DNA of 48,372 nt from Lindgomyces ingoldianus (Eukaryota; Ascomycota; Dothideomycetes; Pleosporales; Lindgomycetaceae), in assembly GCF_010093535.1 (NCBI RefSeq), contig NW_022985250.1, positions 7,288 to 55,659 of the forward strand, read 5' to 3'. Positions 34,640 through 43,173 of this stretch are shown here, one piece after another. The notes beneath the pieces were generated by a model. It saw only the letters and a program-made list of their open reading frames with translations, did no database searches and was not told the origin of the DNA. The position numbers were made by a program, and so were the translations under genes. The first letter of the stretch is position 1, and every line of letters begins with the position of its first letter.

Positions 34640-35366
34640 TAAAATGTCTACTTTTAAAACTAAATAACTACTTACGTTAATAGCTAAACTTTTTTTTATA
34701 GAACTTAAAGCTAAAAACTTACTAAATTTAGAGTTAAACTATAGTAATATAGCTCTTAAAAACTAGATTACTTAATTAAAAGCATAAATTAATTAGTTAA
34801 CTAGATTAAAAATAGTTAGTTTTAATTAACTTCTACTAACTCCTAAATTACTTTTAATAATACCTTAAATTACTTTTAATAATACTTTAAATTACTTTTA
34901 ATAATACCTTAGATTACTTTTAATATTACCTTAAATTACTTTTACTATACTAATAGTAAAAGACTTTTTAAGCATTTATAAGCTTTTTTAAAGCTACCTT
35001 ACTAAATACACACCTAAAATTAAGAACCTTATAAATAGTAAAGAACTTATGTTTAAATAATAGTAAGCCTTTATTATAGATAGACTTAACATTAATGTAG
35101 ATTACTATTAGAGTAAGCAGGCATATATAGCATTAGTATAGAGACACACTGCTAGTATTATAAAGAAATACTTAGAGCTTAGATACCTAGCTAAATTAGA
35201 CAACTTTTAGTTTAAAAATATAAAAAAAATAATTAAGCGCTTATAAATATACTTTATTACTAGTAATAAAGAAATAAAAGTGTAATAAGTATTTTAAATA
35301 CTAAAAATAAGTAAAAAAAAAGGCTTTTTTAGCCTTTAAAGCTTACTTTATTAGTGCTGCTATAAA
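34640..35366 (+). pseudogene. Gypsy-D gag, truncated by the TRIM array
   Basis: A plus-strand frame starting near M-S-T-F-K-T-K at about 34643 reads as a gypsy Gag: an acidic/hydrophobic amino-terminal coiled region, a repeat-rich Thr/Pro segment, then a capsid-like part (F-I-I-D-R-L-N-I-N near 35075-35102). It stops at the TRIM array near 35370, and the rest must lie to the right of the window. All stops are TAA/TAG. Confidence 0.68.
34845..34945 (+). repeat. 22-24-bp tandem repeat inside Gypsy-D gag
   Basis: AAATTACTTTTAATAATACC is repeated about four times with small RIP-like differences. It codes a short repeated I-T-F-N-N-T-type peptide. Confidence 0.8.
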
Positions 35367-35371
35367 AGAGT

Positions 35372-35983
35372 TGTTGCGTACAGCTATATATATCCTTCTG
35401 CTGTGCTAGCTAGAGGTTGACCTTTTAGCAAAACGCAACAGTTATAAGCCTAGTTTGCAGCGTAGTGTAGATAGTTAGCGCACAAAAATTTTTACATCCC
35501 TGCTCTACATAGGATTGTATTATCCCTAAGCACAGTGTGTTTAATTCCCACGCTTAGCAAAGAGAATTTAGGCAGTGTGTTTATTACAGAGGCTACCTTA
35601 CTAGATCTGTCTCTAAGTTCTTCTGCTTAGGCTAGGAGGGTGTTAAAGTTGTTTTAACATGTTTCACCTCTCTTGTTCTACAGTTTAAGCTGGGGGGTGT
35701 GTTGCGTACAGCTATCTGTCTATATATATCCTTCTGCTGTGCTAGCCAGAGGTTAACCTTTTAGCAAAACGCAACAGTTATAAGCCTAGTTTGCGGCGTA
35801 GTGTAGATAGTTAGCGCACAAAAATTTTTGCATCCCTGCTCTACATAGGATTGCATTATCCCTAAGCACAGTGTGTTTAATTCCTACGCTTAGCAAAGAG
35901 CATTTAGGCAGTGCGTCTATTACAGAGGCTACCTTAGTGGATCTGTCTCTAAGTTCTTCTGCTCGGGCTGGGAGGGTGTTAAG
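35372..35983. mobile_element. Tandem TRIM array (LTR-interior-LTR-interior)
   Basis: Terminal repeats at 35372-35440 (69 bp, with an 8-bp deletion) and 35700-35776 (77 bp) are the reverse complement of TRIM-1 repeats. A complete interior lies between them, and a second, partial interior follows to 35983, where Gypsy-C enters at TTAAG. A third terminal repeat is therefore expected beyond the far end of Gypsy-C, outside the window. Shared-LTR tandem arrays arise by recombination between TRIM copies. RIP is moderate. Confidence 0.87.
35979..35983 (+). repeat. Presumed left target duplication of Gypsy-C (TTAAG)
   Basis: This is the last TRIM interior sequence before the Gypsy-C LTR. The matching copy must lie outside the window, where TRIM interior should resume. 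Confidence 0.6.
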
Positions 35984-36274
35984 TGTAACAGCACAGGCAA
36001 GACAATGGGTCTAAATGCGGTGGGAATCCACTTAGAGGCATATAGGAGTGCGTGGGGACTTAGAACCTGGGAATACTATTAACACCTATAGGCCTTGTGC
36101 AAAAGGATATTAGAAAACTACTAAGCTAGCTACAGAGGCAAGGTGCGACTAAATACATGCAGGAATAGGGGTAACTGTAGGGGACAGGATTAAGTCATAG
36201 TTAGGGCCAATACAGGGACCCTTTAGATAGGTTCTAAACAACCTAAGATAGAACAATTTGTAAGAGTTGTTACA
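35984..36274 (-). repeat. Gypsy-C 3' LTR (291 bp)
   Basis: TGTAACAGCAC...GAGTTGTTACA as read on the plus strand. It aligns along its whole length with 39438-39727 and with the complement of 33710-34001. Left neighbour is TRIM interior; right neighbour is the polypurine tract. Confidence 0.88.
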
Positions 36275-36287
36275 CTACCCCCCCCTT
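36275..36287 (-). promoter_or_regulatory. Polypurine tract of Gypsy-C
   Basis: CTACCCCCCCCTT on the plus strand, thus AAGGGGGGGGTAG on the minus strand, directly before the LTR. It fixes this LTR as the 3' end of a minus-strand element. Confidence 0.8.
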
Positions 36288-37455
36288 TATAAGCTAATAG
36301 TCCTTATCTATAGTGTTTAAAAAGTATTTAGAACTACTTTAAAACTAATTTAAATAGAATGTAATAAGTACAACTATCTTAACTAAAATCTCTGTTACTA
36401 AAAAATAGACTAAAAACCTAATACTAATATAATACCTTTATTATAATGTTTTTGTTTAGTAGTAACTAGTAATGTAGTTGTTATTAATATAGTAAATTTA
36501 TTATTTATAGCAATAAGTGTTTACTTACTTTTCCTATATAGTTTAGTTAGTGTTATTAATTTTTTTAGCTATTATTAAATTTTTTACTATGTAGGTATTA
36601 TTGTGCACTTAACATTCTATAGCTTAGTCTGTTAACTAATATAGTGTTAAAGAAAATTACTATACTGCTCTGCCCCTCTTCTAGAGCCTCTTTAAAGGCC
36701 TTCTAAGTTATCTACTTTTAAGCTGCTTACGCTTTTACTTATAGCTTTTAAGTTAAGTTTTCTTATTAGTCCTTTAGATTAAAAAAATATAAATATTACA
36801 CTTTACATAATAAAAAATGCAACTTTATATAAATATAGTTTAATACTACTAAAGTATAGTTTACTAACACGCGTGTAGGTCTCTTTTTATTATAAGAAGA
36901 AATTTCTAGTTTTTTAGAGCTATCTTAAGCTATAAGTAGCAGACTAAAACATAGAAAGTAAAAAAAAATAAAAAAAAAGCTTTTAAAGCTATTTTAAAGT
37001 TTGCTTAGAACCTAGTATAGGTAGTGTAGGTTATAAAGAGCTAGAAGGCTAGGCTTTTTATAGCTAGTGTTTAGGTAGCTTTATTCTACTAAAACACTAA
37101 GCTGCTTTGTTAAGTTTTAGCTCTAAAAGCTCTAGTATCTAACTTTTAGGCAGACATTACAGCGCTCTTAGGCAGCTAAGGATAAAGTAGAGGGGGTTTA
37201 AGAGAAGTCTAGAGAAAAGAGAGGAGAGAAGGAAGAAAAGAAAGAAGAGTAAAGGAGGAGAAAAAGAAGAGTCTAGAGGTGTTTAACAGCTTGCTGTTAG
37301 ACCTTCTAAGCAACATGTCTATAAAGTTATAATAATATTCTGTAAAAATATAATCTAACTTCTTACTTTTATACTTTATTATTTACTAAGTAATCTATAC
37401 ATTTTATACTAGCTTTAAAAGCCTTAATCTACTTTTATAAAGCCTTTAAAAGTTC
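36288..37455. other. Gypsy-C post-pol region
   Basis: 1.17 kb of RIP-degraded sequence between the end of pol and the polypurine tract. At 37180-37290 the plus strand is nearly all purine and would encode a Lys/Glu/Arg-rich charged helix (K-R-E-R-R-E-G-R-K-E-R-R type), antisense to pol. By analogy with Gypsy-1 this could be the tail of an antisense accessory ORF, but I could not find a CX2C pattern. Confidence 0.4.
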
Positions 37456-37457
37456 TA

Positions 37458-39317
37458 ACGTACCTAACAGGTTGGCTAGCTACACAGGTTGGCTGGCTAC
37501 TTTTGCTAAGCCCCTACTAAAACTACCCTATTCTAGCGTAAAACAGCCTACTTTAGCCCTGTATAAAGCAATATAACATAAGATAATATTTAAAGTCTAC
37601 TTCTACTACTTTTTTATATATACGCAAGTTATGCCTAGTCTGATTACACTACCTGTATTACCTTTAACTTAGCTTATCTTCTTTAGCGCGCACCTGTGTT
37701 TTTAGCTTCTTTCTATTACTACGCGCTTTAACCTCCTTTAGAGTAGTTAGATAAGCTTTATTTATAACTATTAAAGTCTTTTTTACTTAAATCTACTTTT
37801 TTTATGTAATCTATATTGCGTAGCAGCCTTATTTACTGCTTAAAGCTTTATAATCTTTTTTTACACTAACACTAGCTTATGTGTAATAATTACTACCCCC
37901 TTTAAAACCTTTTTAAAGGCTTTTACTATAAACATTAGTAAACAATTTATATACCTTTAAATTCTTACTTTTATAAGTATTAATTATAACCTAAATTTAA
38001 AAGTATTACTTAGAGTTTACAACTACTAGAGCTTATTATTAATAAGTAGTAGTAGTAATAAAGTATATAACTAGATGTTAAAGGCTATTTTAACCTATTC
38101 TAGGTTAAATAGAACTAAACTAGCGCTTTAAAACCCTTCTTAGATATTACTAAAAGTAATTACTGCATTATAAGTGCTTATAAAGCATAGTAGAAACTTA
38201 AGTTTTATAATATAAGTAATTTAGTTACACATATAATCTTTAGCTTAGCGCCTATACACTTTCTTTAAAGGGGTAAAACAACCTACATTAAGAGGCTATA
38301 AAAAGTATAATAAGTGTAAAAGTATATAAATAGTAATAATTTTATTTTGTTTATAGTACTACTAGAAATTAAGCAAGTTATAGCTTTTATAGCTATTAAT
38401 AATAAGAAGCTAATAAGCGCTTATAACTTTTTTTTTATATATTTATTAAAGTGTTTTAACTACTATAGCCTAAGCTTATTTATTATCTAGCTGTTTTTAG
38501 AGACTGTAATAACCTAGTTTTAAAGCAGATTTTTTTTATACTAGGCAAAAAGGTAATAGCAGCTTTTAAAGATAATAAAAAGTAAAATAACCTACTTTAT
38601 TATGTTAATGCTTTAGATAACTATTATCTACTTTTTATTACTTTACTATATTATTTTTAGCTATTTTTATCTTTCTAAAGCTATAATAACTGCTTTAGGT
38701 AATATCTAGCCTATTATAAAGCCTAACTTATTAAAGTTATACATGTCTTTATCTTAAATACTGTACTTAGCTTTTATGTTAGCTACTAAGTAAAACTAGC
38801 CCTAAATAACCTCTAGCTTTTTATAAAGCGCTTTTTTATAATTATACTTATAATTAAACTTTATTATAAACTTAGGGCAGTGCTTAACCTACATACTAGG
38901 CTAGTTTAAGCTAACCTAGCCTAGATTACACTCTGCGCGCAAGGAATTAGCTATATTAGCTACAGCTATAAGCTTAGAAAAAAATTTATGTGTAATAAGC
39001 TTAAGTATATACTTAATAACTACTTTTTTTTTAAGCTTAGTTAGATTTCTTAATTTAAGCTAGTGTTCTACATCTCAAGGCTGTTTTACGCGTTAATTAC
39101 TTAGTGTTATGTAAAAGACATTATAAATAGCTATAGTGTGTTATAAAAAGAGTTTTAAGTCTTATTTAAAAGCTTAAAAAGTAAGCTATATCTAATGTTC
39201 TTTAGAAGATTTAATCTAGTGTTGTTGTTAAGGCATTATGTAGATAGGTAGAGTGTGGTGGGGGCTTAGCAAAAGTAGCTAGCCAACTTGTGTAGCTAGC
39301 GAACCTGTTAGGTACGT
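37458..39317 (-). mobile_element. pogo-2: Fot1/pogo-type DNA transposon, inverted relative to pogo-1
   Basis: TIRs start ACGTACCTAACAGG and are flanked by TA (37456-37457, 39318-39319). At 1,860 bp it is 5 bp shorter than pogo-1. It is inserted just past the chromodomain of Gypsy-C. Unlike pogo-1, its TIRs are RIP-altered (GGCCGGCC became GGCTAGCT), so the two ends have partly diverged. Confidence 0.92.
37650..39130 (-). pseudogene. pogo-2 transposase pseudogene
   Basis: Minus-strand copy of the pogo-1 transposase, identified by collinear alignment of the complement; for instance the Ala/Lys-rich carboxy-terminal region lies near 37680-37760. All frames carry TAA/TAG. Boundaries follow the pogo-1 coding range. 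Confidence 0.8.
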
Positions 39318-39319
39318 TA

Positions 39320-39432
39320 GCTAATTTAGATGCTTATTATAAAAAGCTTTTACTTTATAAGAAAAACTTATAAAATTTAAAGCTTTATACTAGACTAAAT
39401 TAGGGTTGTGTTCTACCTACTTTACTTAGTAC
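39320..39432 (-). pseudogene. Gypsy-C chromodomain, carboxy-terminal part
   Basis: On the minus strand from 39432 down to about 39330 the frame reads as a chromodomain end (V-K-stop-V-E-H-N-P-N-L-V-stop-Y), with stops where chromoviruses usually have Trp. Its amino-terminal part continues at 39733 across the solo LTR. Confidence 0.7.
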
Positions 39433-39437
39433 TTAAG

Positions 39438-39727
39438 TGTAACGGCGCAGGCAAGACAATGGGTCCGAATGCGGTATGAATCCACTCAGAGGCATATGGG
39501 AGTGCGTGGGGACTCAGAGACCTGGGAATACCAATGACACCTATAGGCCTTGTACGTAGGATATCAGAAAACTACCGAGCTAGCTACGGGGGCGAGGTGC
39601 GACTAAATACATGAGGGAATAGGGGTAACTGCGGGGGACTGGGTCGAGTCATGGTCGGGGCCGATACGGGGACCCTTCGGATAGGATCCGAGCGACCCGA
39701 GATGGAACGATTCGTAGAATCGTTACA
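39438..39727 (-). mobile_element. Solo LTR of the Gypsy-C/D family (target duplication TTAAG)
   Basis: TGTAACGGCGC...AATCGTTACA flanked by TTAAG at 39433-39437 and 39728-39732. It lies inside the chromodomain of Gypsy-C, in the same orientation. It is nearly un-RIPed (CGAGCGACCCGAG retained) while the 35984 copy is altered, so it is the best guide to the ancestral LTR. Confidence 0.9.
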
Positions 39728-39732
39728 TTAAG

Positions 39733-41731
39733 CATTTTCTAGTAGAGCTTGCTAGTAAGTATTTTCTCTACTTTCTACTTCTCTACTTTATTAATAGTAA
39801 TTTTAGGGGGTTTTAAAGGTTCTTGTTTTAGAAGTAGATTTTAGAGGTCTTTATAAAGTATGTTTAGTATAAAGATGTTATATATCTTTAACTTTAAAAG
39901 TAGCTTTAAGCAGTATAAGTTTTTAACTTATTTAAGTACCTTAAAAGAACTTTTTTATTATTTAGATAGTTTTTAGCTAGGTCTTTAAGCAGCTAGGTTT
40001 TTAGTGTCTAGGTAGACTATGTTGCTAACCTCCTAGTTAACTAGCTAGTAGTAGTAGTTAACTACAGTTTACATCTAATCCTAGGCCTTTTCTATATAGG
40101 TCTTTGCTAACTTCTAGGCTGCGTGCATGCAGGTTGCTAATACTAGAGCATTCTTATAATTTAACTTGTTTATAGCTGTAATAGGTTCTATAGAGTGTTT
40201 CTAGTCCCAGCTTTAACATAGTTTAGAGCTATATAAGACTTAATATAAAAACATTTTAATTATTACATAAAGTAGAGTTATTTAAGCCTAATTAATTAAG
40301 AGTAGTAAAAAACTCTTATTATCTTTATAAAAAAATATAAAAGGCTTTAGTTTTTCATTAATGTACTTATATATAATCTTAGTTTAGCTATCTGTTTCTT
40401 TATAGTAAGTAGTAAAAAGCTTAACTTTTACGCCTAGAATTTAACAAAATTTAGACTAAAAACTAGATACAAACTAAAGTTCTTAATTAAATATAATAAT
40501 TTTAGATGTGTAGCTAAAATAGTACACCTATTAAATAAATAAGGTAGCTATTCCTTAAGTGTTAATTATTTTATAGTAGGGGATAAAAATAGCTTATTTT
40601 AATAAGTAATTAATTATAACTATAATCTAATTATATCTAGACTTGTTTTTAAAAAACTCCTTAAAGTTAATGCACAGGTGCTGCATTAGTCAAGTAGGAA
40701 TTAGTAGGGGGTAGATAAAGCCTAGAGTTTAGGTCTATTTTAAATAAGCCTTATAATAAAGCATGTAATTCTATACATACTATTTATAAGTAGCCTCTAT
40801 ACCTTTTTAGTAGTACTTTTAGGCTAGTAACTAATAAGTCTTAGTAGCACTTAGGTGTGCTAAGGATACTTAGTTATAGACTTTTTAGATAAGTTAAGTA
40901 CATAGCAACAAGTCTGCTAGCATACATAAGCAGTTAGCATAAAGAAGTAGTCTGTTTCTAATCTAATAATAGTAAAGTAAAAATTTTTACTTTTATATAA
41001 AAAAAGCTTTATTCTTTTAAAGTAATATATTAATTAATTTTAAAAACTTTAAAGACATAACCTAGTTTAGTTCTTTTATAACATTTAGTAAAGTTACTTT
41101 AGTTGTTGTTTAAGTAATGTAGTACTAAGCTAGTTTAGAGTTAATTTAAAGGTAAAGTTAGTACAGCCTTAGTAAAACCTTTAACCTATTATTAGTTTAA
41201 GCTGCTTTTAGATTTTCTATATCTTATTTGCAATAGCTAAGAATATCTACCCTAGTGTTATTTTTACTAGGGGTGTACTTAATTTAGAAGTAATACTAAG
41301 CTAACTTTTTAGCTTAACAGACCTAGTAAGCATTAAGTACCTTTATTATTATAAAGTACTTTAGTAAATAATATTTAGTATATACTAAAGTGCTTGTTGC
41401 TATAAATATAAGCTTGGCCCTTTATTATTTAAACATAGTAATAATTATAAATAGCTTCTTATTATATATCTCCTAGTTTAGCTCTAAACTAGATAGGACC
41501 TTGCTATAGAATAAAACAGGGCACTAATTTCTATTAGCATGTTTCTAAGATAAGACTCCTACTACTACTTTATTAAAAGTGTTAGTTTTAATTTTAGTTT
41601 ATAACATAAAGTTAAAATAGTAAAAGGTAGGTATTTTTAGTAGCTTAAACTTTAGCTTTTTAAAAGCTATATTACACTCTAAAGTTTATATAAAAGGGGT
41701 AGTAAAACTTTAAAGCGTAATAATTAGTTTT
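39733..41731 (-). pseudogene. Gypsy-C pol: RNase H-integrase-chromodomain start
   Basis: From right to left on the minus strand: RNase H (about 41731-41250, with a F-Y-S-K-V-L-S-like segment and a Y-T-x-x-Y-Y-L-L-K-Y trace); integrase (about 41100-40200); the integrase carboxy-terminal domain (Y-L-D-T-K-N-L-A near 40020 and L-L-Y-K-D-L near 39850); then the start of the chromodomain (V-E-K-I-L-T-S-K-L-Y near 39770-39740). The reverse transcriptase end is cut by Copia-B at 41732. Numerous TAA/TAG stops. Confidence 0.78.
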
Positions 41732-42011
41732 TGTTGAATGGGCTCTGACAGCTAGCTGCTTATAGTATGAGCACTTAAGTAGCAAGAGTAAGAGTGGTGT
41801 ACGGTGTGCACAGCGTACGAGGTAGGTAAGGTGAGGGCAACATGTTTCTAGTTCTATTGCTCTTGTCTTTCCTCCGTACAGAGGAAAAGGGGGATATCTA
41901 GATGTTCGCGCACGGAGGTTCGCGCACGAGCATCATGTGACATAGATACGTGATCCTGCTCGTGCGCGATCGTTCGTATCCAGGCCGCGACGCTGCTGCT
42001 GCGTACGGACA
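41732..42011 (-). repeat. Copia-B 3' LTR (280 bp)
   Basis: TGTTGAATGG...TACGGACA, the least mutated of the three LTRs of this family. It contains a strong stem, CGCGCACGAGCA (41921-41932) pairing perfectly with TGCTCGTGCGCG (41957-41968) around a 24-nt loop, preceded by a second direct GTTCGCGCAC copy. Confidence 0.93.
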
Positions 42012-42030
42012 CTGGCAACTTTTCTTTTTG
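42012..42030 (-). promoter_or_regulatory. Polypurine tract of Copia-B
   Basis: CTTTTCTTTTTG on the plus strand gives a minus-strand CAAAAAGAAAAG tract a few bases from the 3' LTR, the expected plus-strand primer site. Confidence 0.75.
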
Positions 42031-42179
42031 TCCAAAGAGTTGCCTTCCGTACGCGTTACCTCCCTTCTGTCTGTGTAGGTCTATCTAATTACATTCTGCC
42101 TTTACTCCACCCCATTTGTTAGGACTTGCCTCAGTGATGCCGTACGTTAAGATAGGCTAGTTGCGCCATGTGGATAGCT

Positions 42180-42359
42180 CTATGAATGGTGTAGAGCGTT
42201 TTGGGCTATTGTTGTCTAGCCTTTGTGCGCTTGCCTTGTGAGTGATTTAGCGGTGTACAAACTGTTTCGTGCGGGGTTTTGTGCCAGAATGGTGTGGGAT
42301 CTTTGCGTAGGCAGGTGCGTAGGGAGGTGTATATAATAAGGTCTCCCCTCCTCCTTTAC
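42180..42359. other. 180-bp segment present in Copia-B, absent from Copia-A
   Basis: Copia-A joins the sequences either side directly (TAGCT then CTTCT at about 17523). On the minus strand the segment begins GTAAAGG and ends CATAG, so it has GT...AG intron borders in retrotransposon sense, although breakpoints are ambiguous by 2 bp. It also holds the TATA-like box for the antisense ORF. Confidence 0.7.
42330..42336 (+). promoter_or_regulatory. TATA-like box and CT-rich stretch upstream of antisense ORF
   Basis: TATATAA at 42330-42336 is followed by a pyrimidine-rich run (42342-42385). This is a common fungal core-promoter layout, on the plus strand and 180 bp before the ATG at 42516. Confidence 0.45.
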
Positions 42360-42455
42360 CTTCTCTTCTTTATCCTTCACTCTCTAAGCCCTACTGTACC
42401 ATTCCCTGGCTCTTTTCTCTTTTTGTACGGTGCTGACAGTGACAGATACTCCCGC

Positions 42456-42458
<3 letters not shown>

Positions 42459-42515
<57 letters not shown>
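42459..42515 (+). repeat. Compound microsatellite (CA)16(GA)13
   Basis: Uninterrupted CA then GA dinucleotides directly before the ATG of the antisense ORF, at the left edge of the Copia-B-specific 644-bp module. The apparent longer frame from 42279 that translates through it is low-complexity. Confidence 0.95.
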
Positions 42516-42516
<1 letters not shown>

Positions 42517-43019
42517 TGTCTCTCCAGCCTTCCTCCTCTACCTCCAGCGCCGTTAGTGCGGGCGTCTTCGACGTCCTTGTGCAGTCTGGCGGCCCGGGGC
42601 GCATCCGCGTCACCCTCCTGACTGGTTCTGCTGCTAATTAGCAGTTTATTCAGCGTCTCAGCATAAACATACAGATCCTTTAGCTCTTCTGCTTCCTCCT
42701 TGTACGAAATGCTAATTGTGGACAGGCTAAGGAGCGGCATGTGGCGGCTTTGCTGTCCCACGATATTGACGTTGTCTTGCCTGCTGGCACCAATCTGCAG
42801 CTGTGGGCGGCGAAGGTTGTGCGTCGTGAGGGGTACTTCCGTGCGGTCCTGGTCCAGAGTCGCGGTCAGGTCCCAGCGACTCCGTGTGCTCGTTGTTGCG
42901 GCGGCACCACTGGTGCCTCTCCTTTTGTTGAGTGTCGTGTGTTGGCTAACTTCCAGGCCAATGCCTGCGCCTCGTGCGTATGGCAGAGCCGTGGTCTGCA
43001 TTGTGACCACCATACGTGA
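42516..43019 (+). pseudogene. Antisense Cys-rich (DUF3716-like) ORF in Copia-B
   Basis: A plus-strand frame of 167 codons plus stop, opposite to gag-pol, between pol and the 3' LTR. It starts M-S-L-Q-P-S-S right after the microsatellite. Only two in-frame stops occur, both TAG (42639, 42681), each one C-to-T or G-to-A step from Gln or Trp. The carboxy end has cysteines at codons 124, 127, 140, 151, 154 and 163 (C-X2-C-X12-C-X10-C-X2-C-X8-C), with P-F-V-E-C and C-A-S-C-V-W around them. This matches my memory of the fungal DUF3716 zinc-binding-like domain. GC content is higher than in the flanks. Function unknown. The overlapping 209-codon minus frame is open but of biased composition and lacks domain features. 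Confidence 0.65.
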
Positions 43020-43173
43020 GGGGTGGTGGCTTTTTCTTCTCCTGTATACTAGACAAATAGACTGTCTTCCTCACATATCCTTCTCTTCTAATCTTGTAAT
43101 AAGAAAAAAAATGAGTGCGTACAATAAAAAAAACAAAAGAGATAGGCCTTGTACAAAGGCGTTGTTAGTCTAG

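Larger units (their letters stand above)
35984..41731 (-). mobile_element. Gypsy-C: minus-strand chromoviral Gypsy, 3' part
   Basis: Its 3' LTR is at the left (35984-36274), with the polypurine tract next to it. Moving right, one meets a post-pol region, the chromodomain, integrase and RNase H, all on the minus strand. It is interrupted by pogo-2 (37458-39317), a solo LTR of its own family (39438-39727) and Copia-B from 41732. Gag, protease, most of RT and the 5' LTR must lie beyond the window. Its LTR belongs to the same family as Gypsy-D. Confidence 0.85.
42448..43091. other. 644-bp module carrying the antisense ORF, absent from Copia-A
   Basis: In Copia-A, ACAGAT is followed directly by TCTTATAATAAG (about 17635). 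In Copia-B the microsatellite, the ORF and 72 bp of tail lie between the equivalents. No target duplication or inverted ends are visible, so whether this is gain in B or loss in A is undecided. Confidence 0.75.

Noticed and set aside
35984..39727. LTRs at 35984 and 39438 as the two ends of one 3.7-kb element
   Set aside because: Both have TTAAG on the left, but 39438 has its own TTAAG on the right and the Gypsy-C chromodomain continues on both sides of it. It is a separate solo LTR.
42279..42515. Longer start for the antisense ORF, translating through the microsatellite
   Set aside because: It would give His-Thr and Arg-Glu runs of variable length. The ATG at 42516 directly after the repeat is simpler.
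42384..43013. 209-codon minus-strand open frame
   Set aside because: Opposite the Cys-rich ORF. Its composition is repetitive (Ser-Leu and Cys-Val runs from the microsatellite), with no domain, and it does not connect to Gag-Pol. Best seen as a shadow of the plus-strand ORF.
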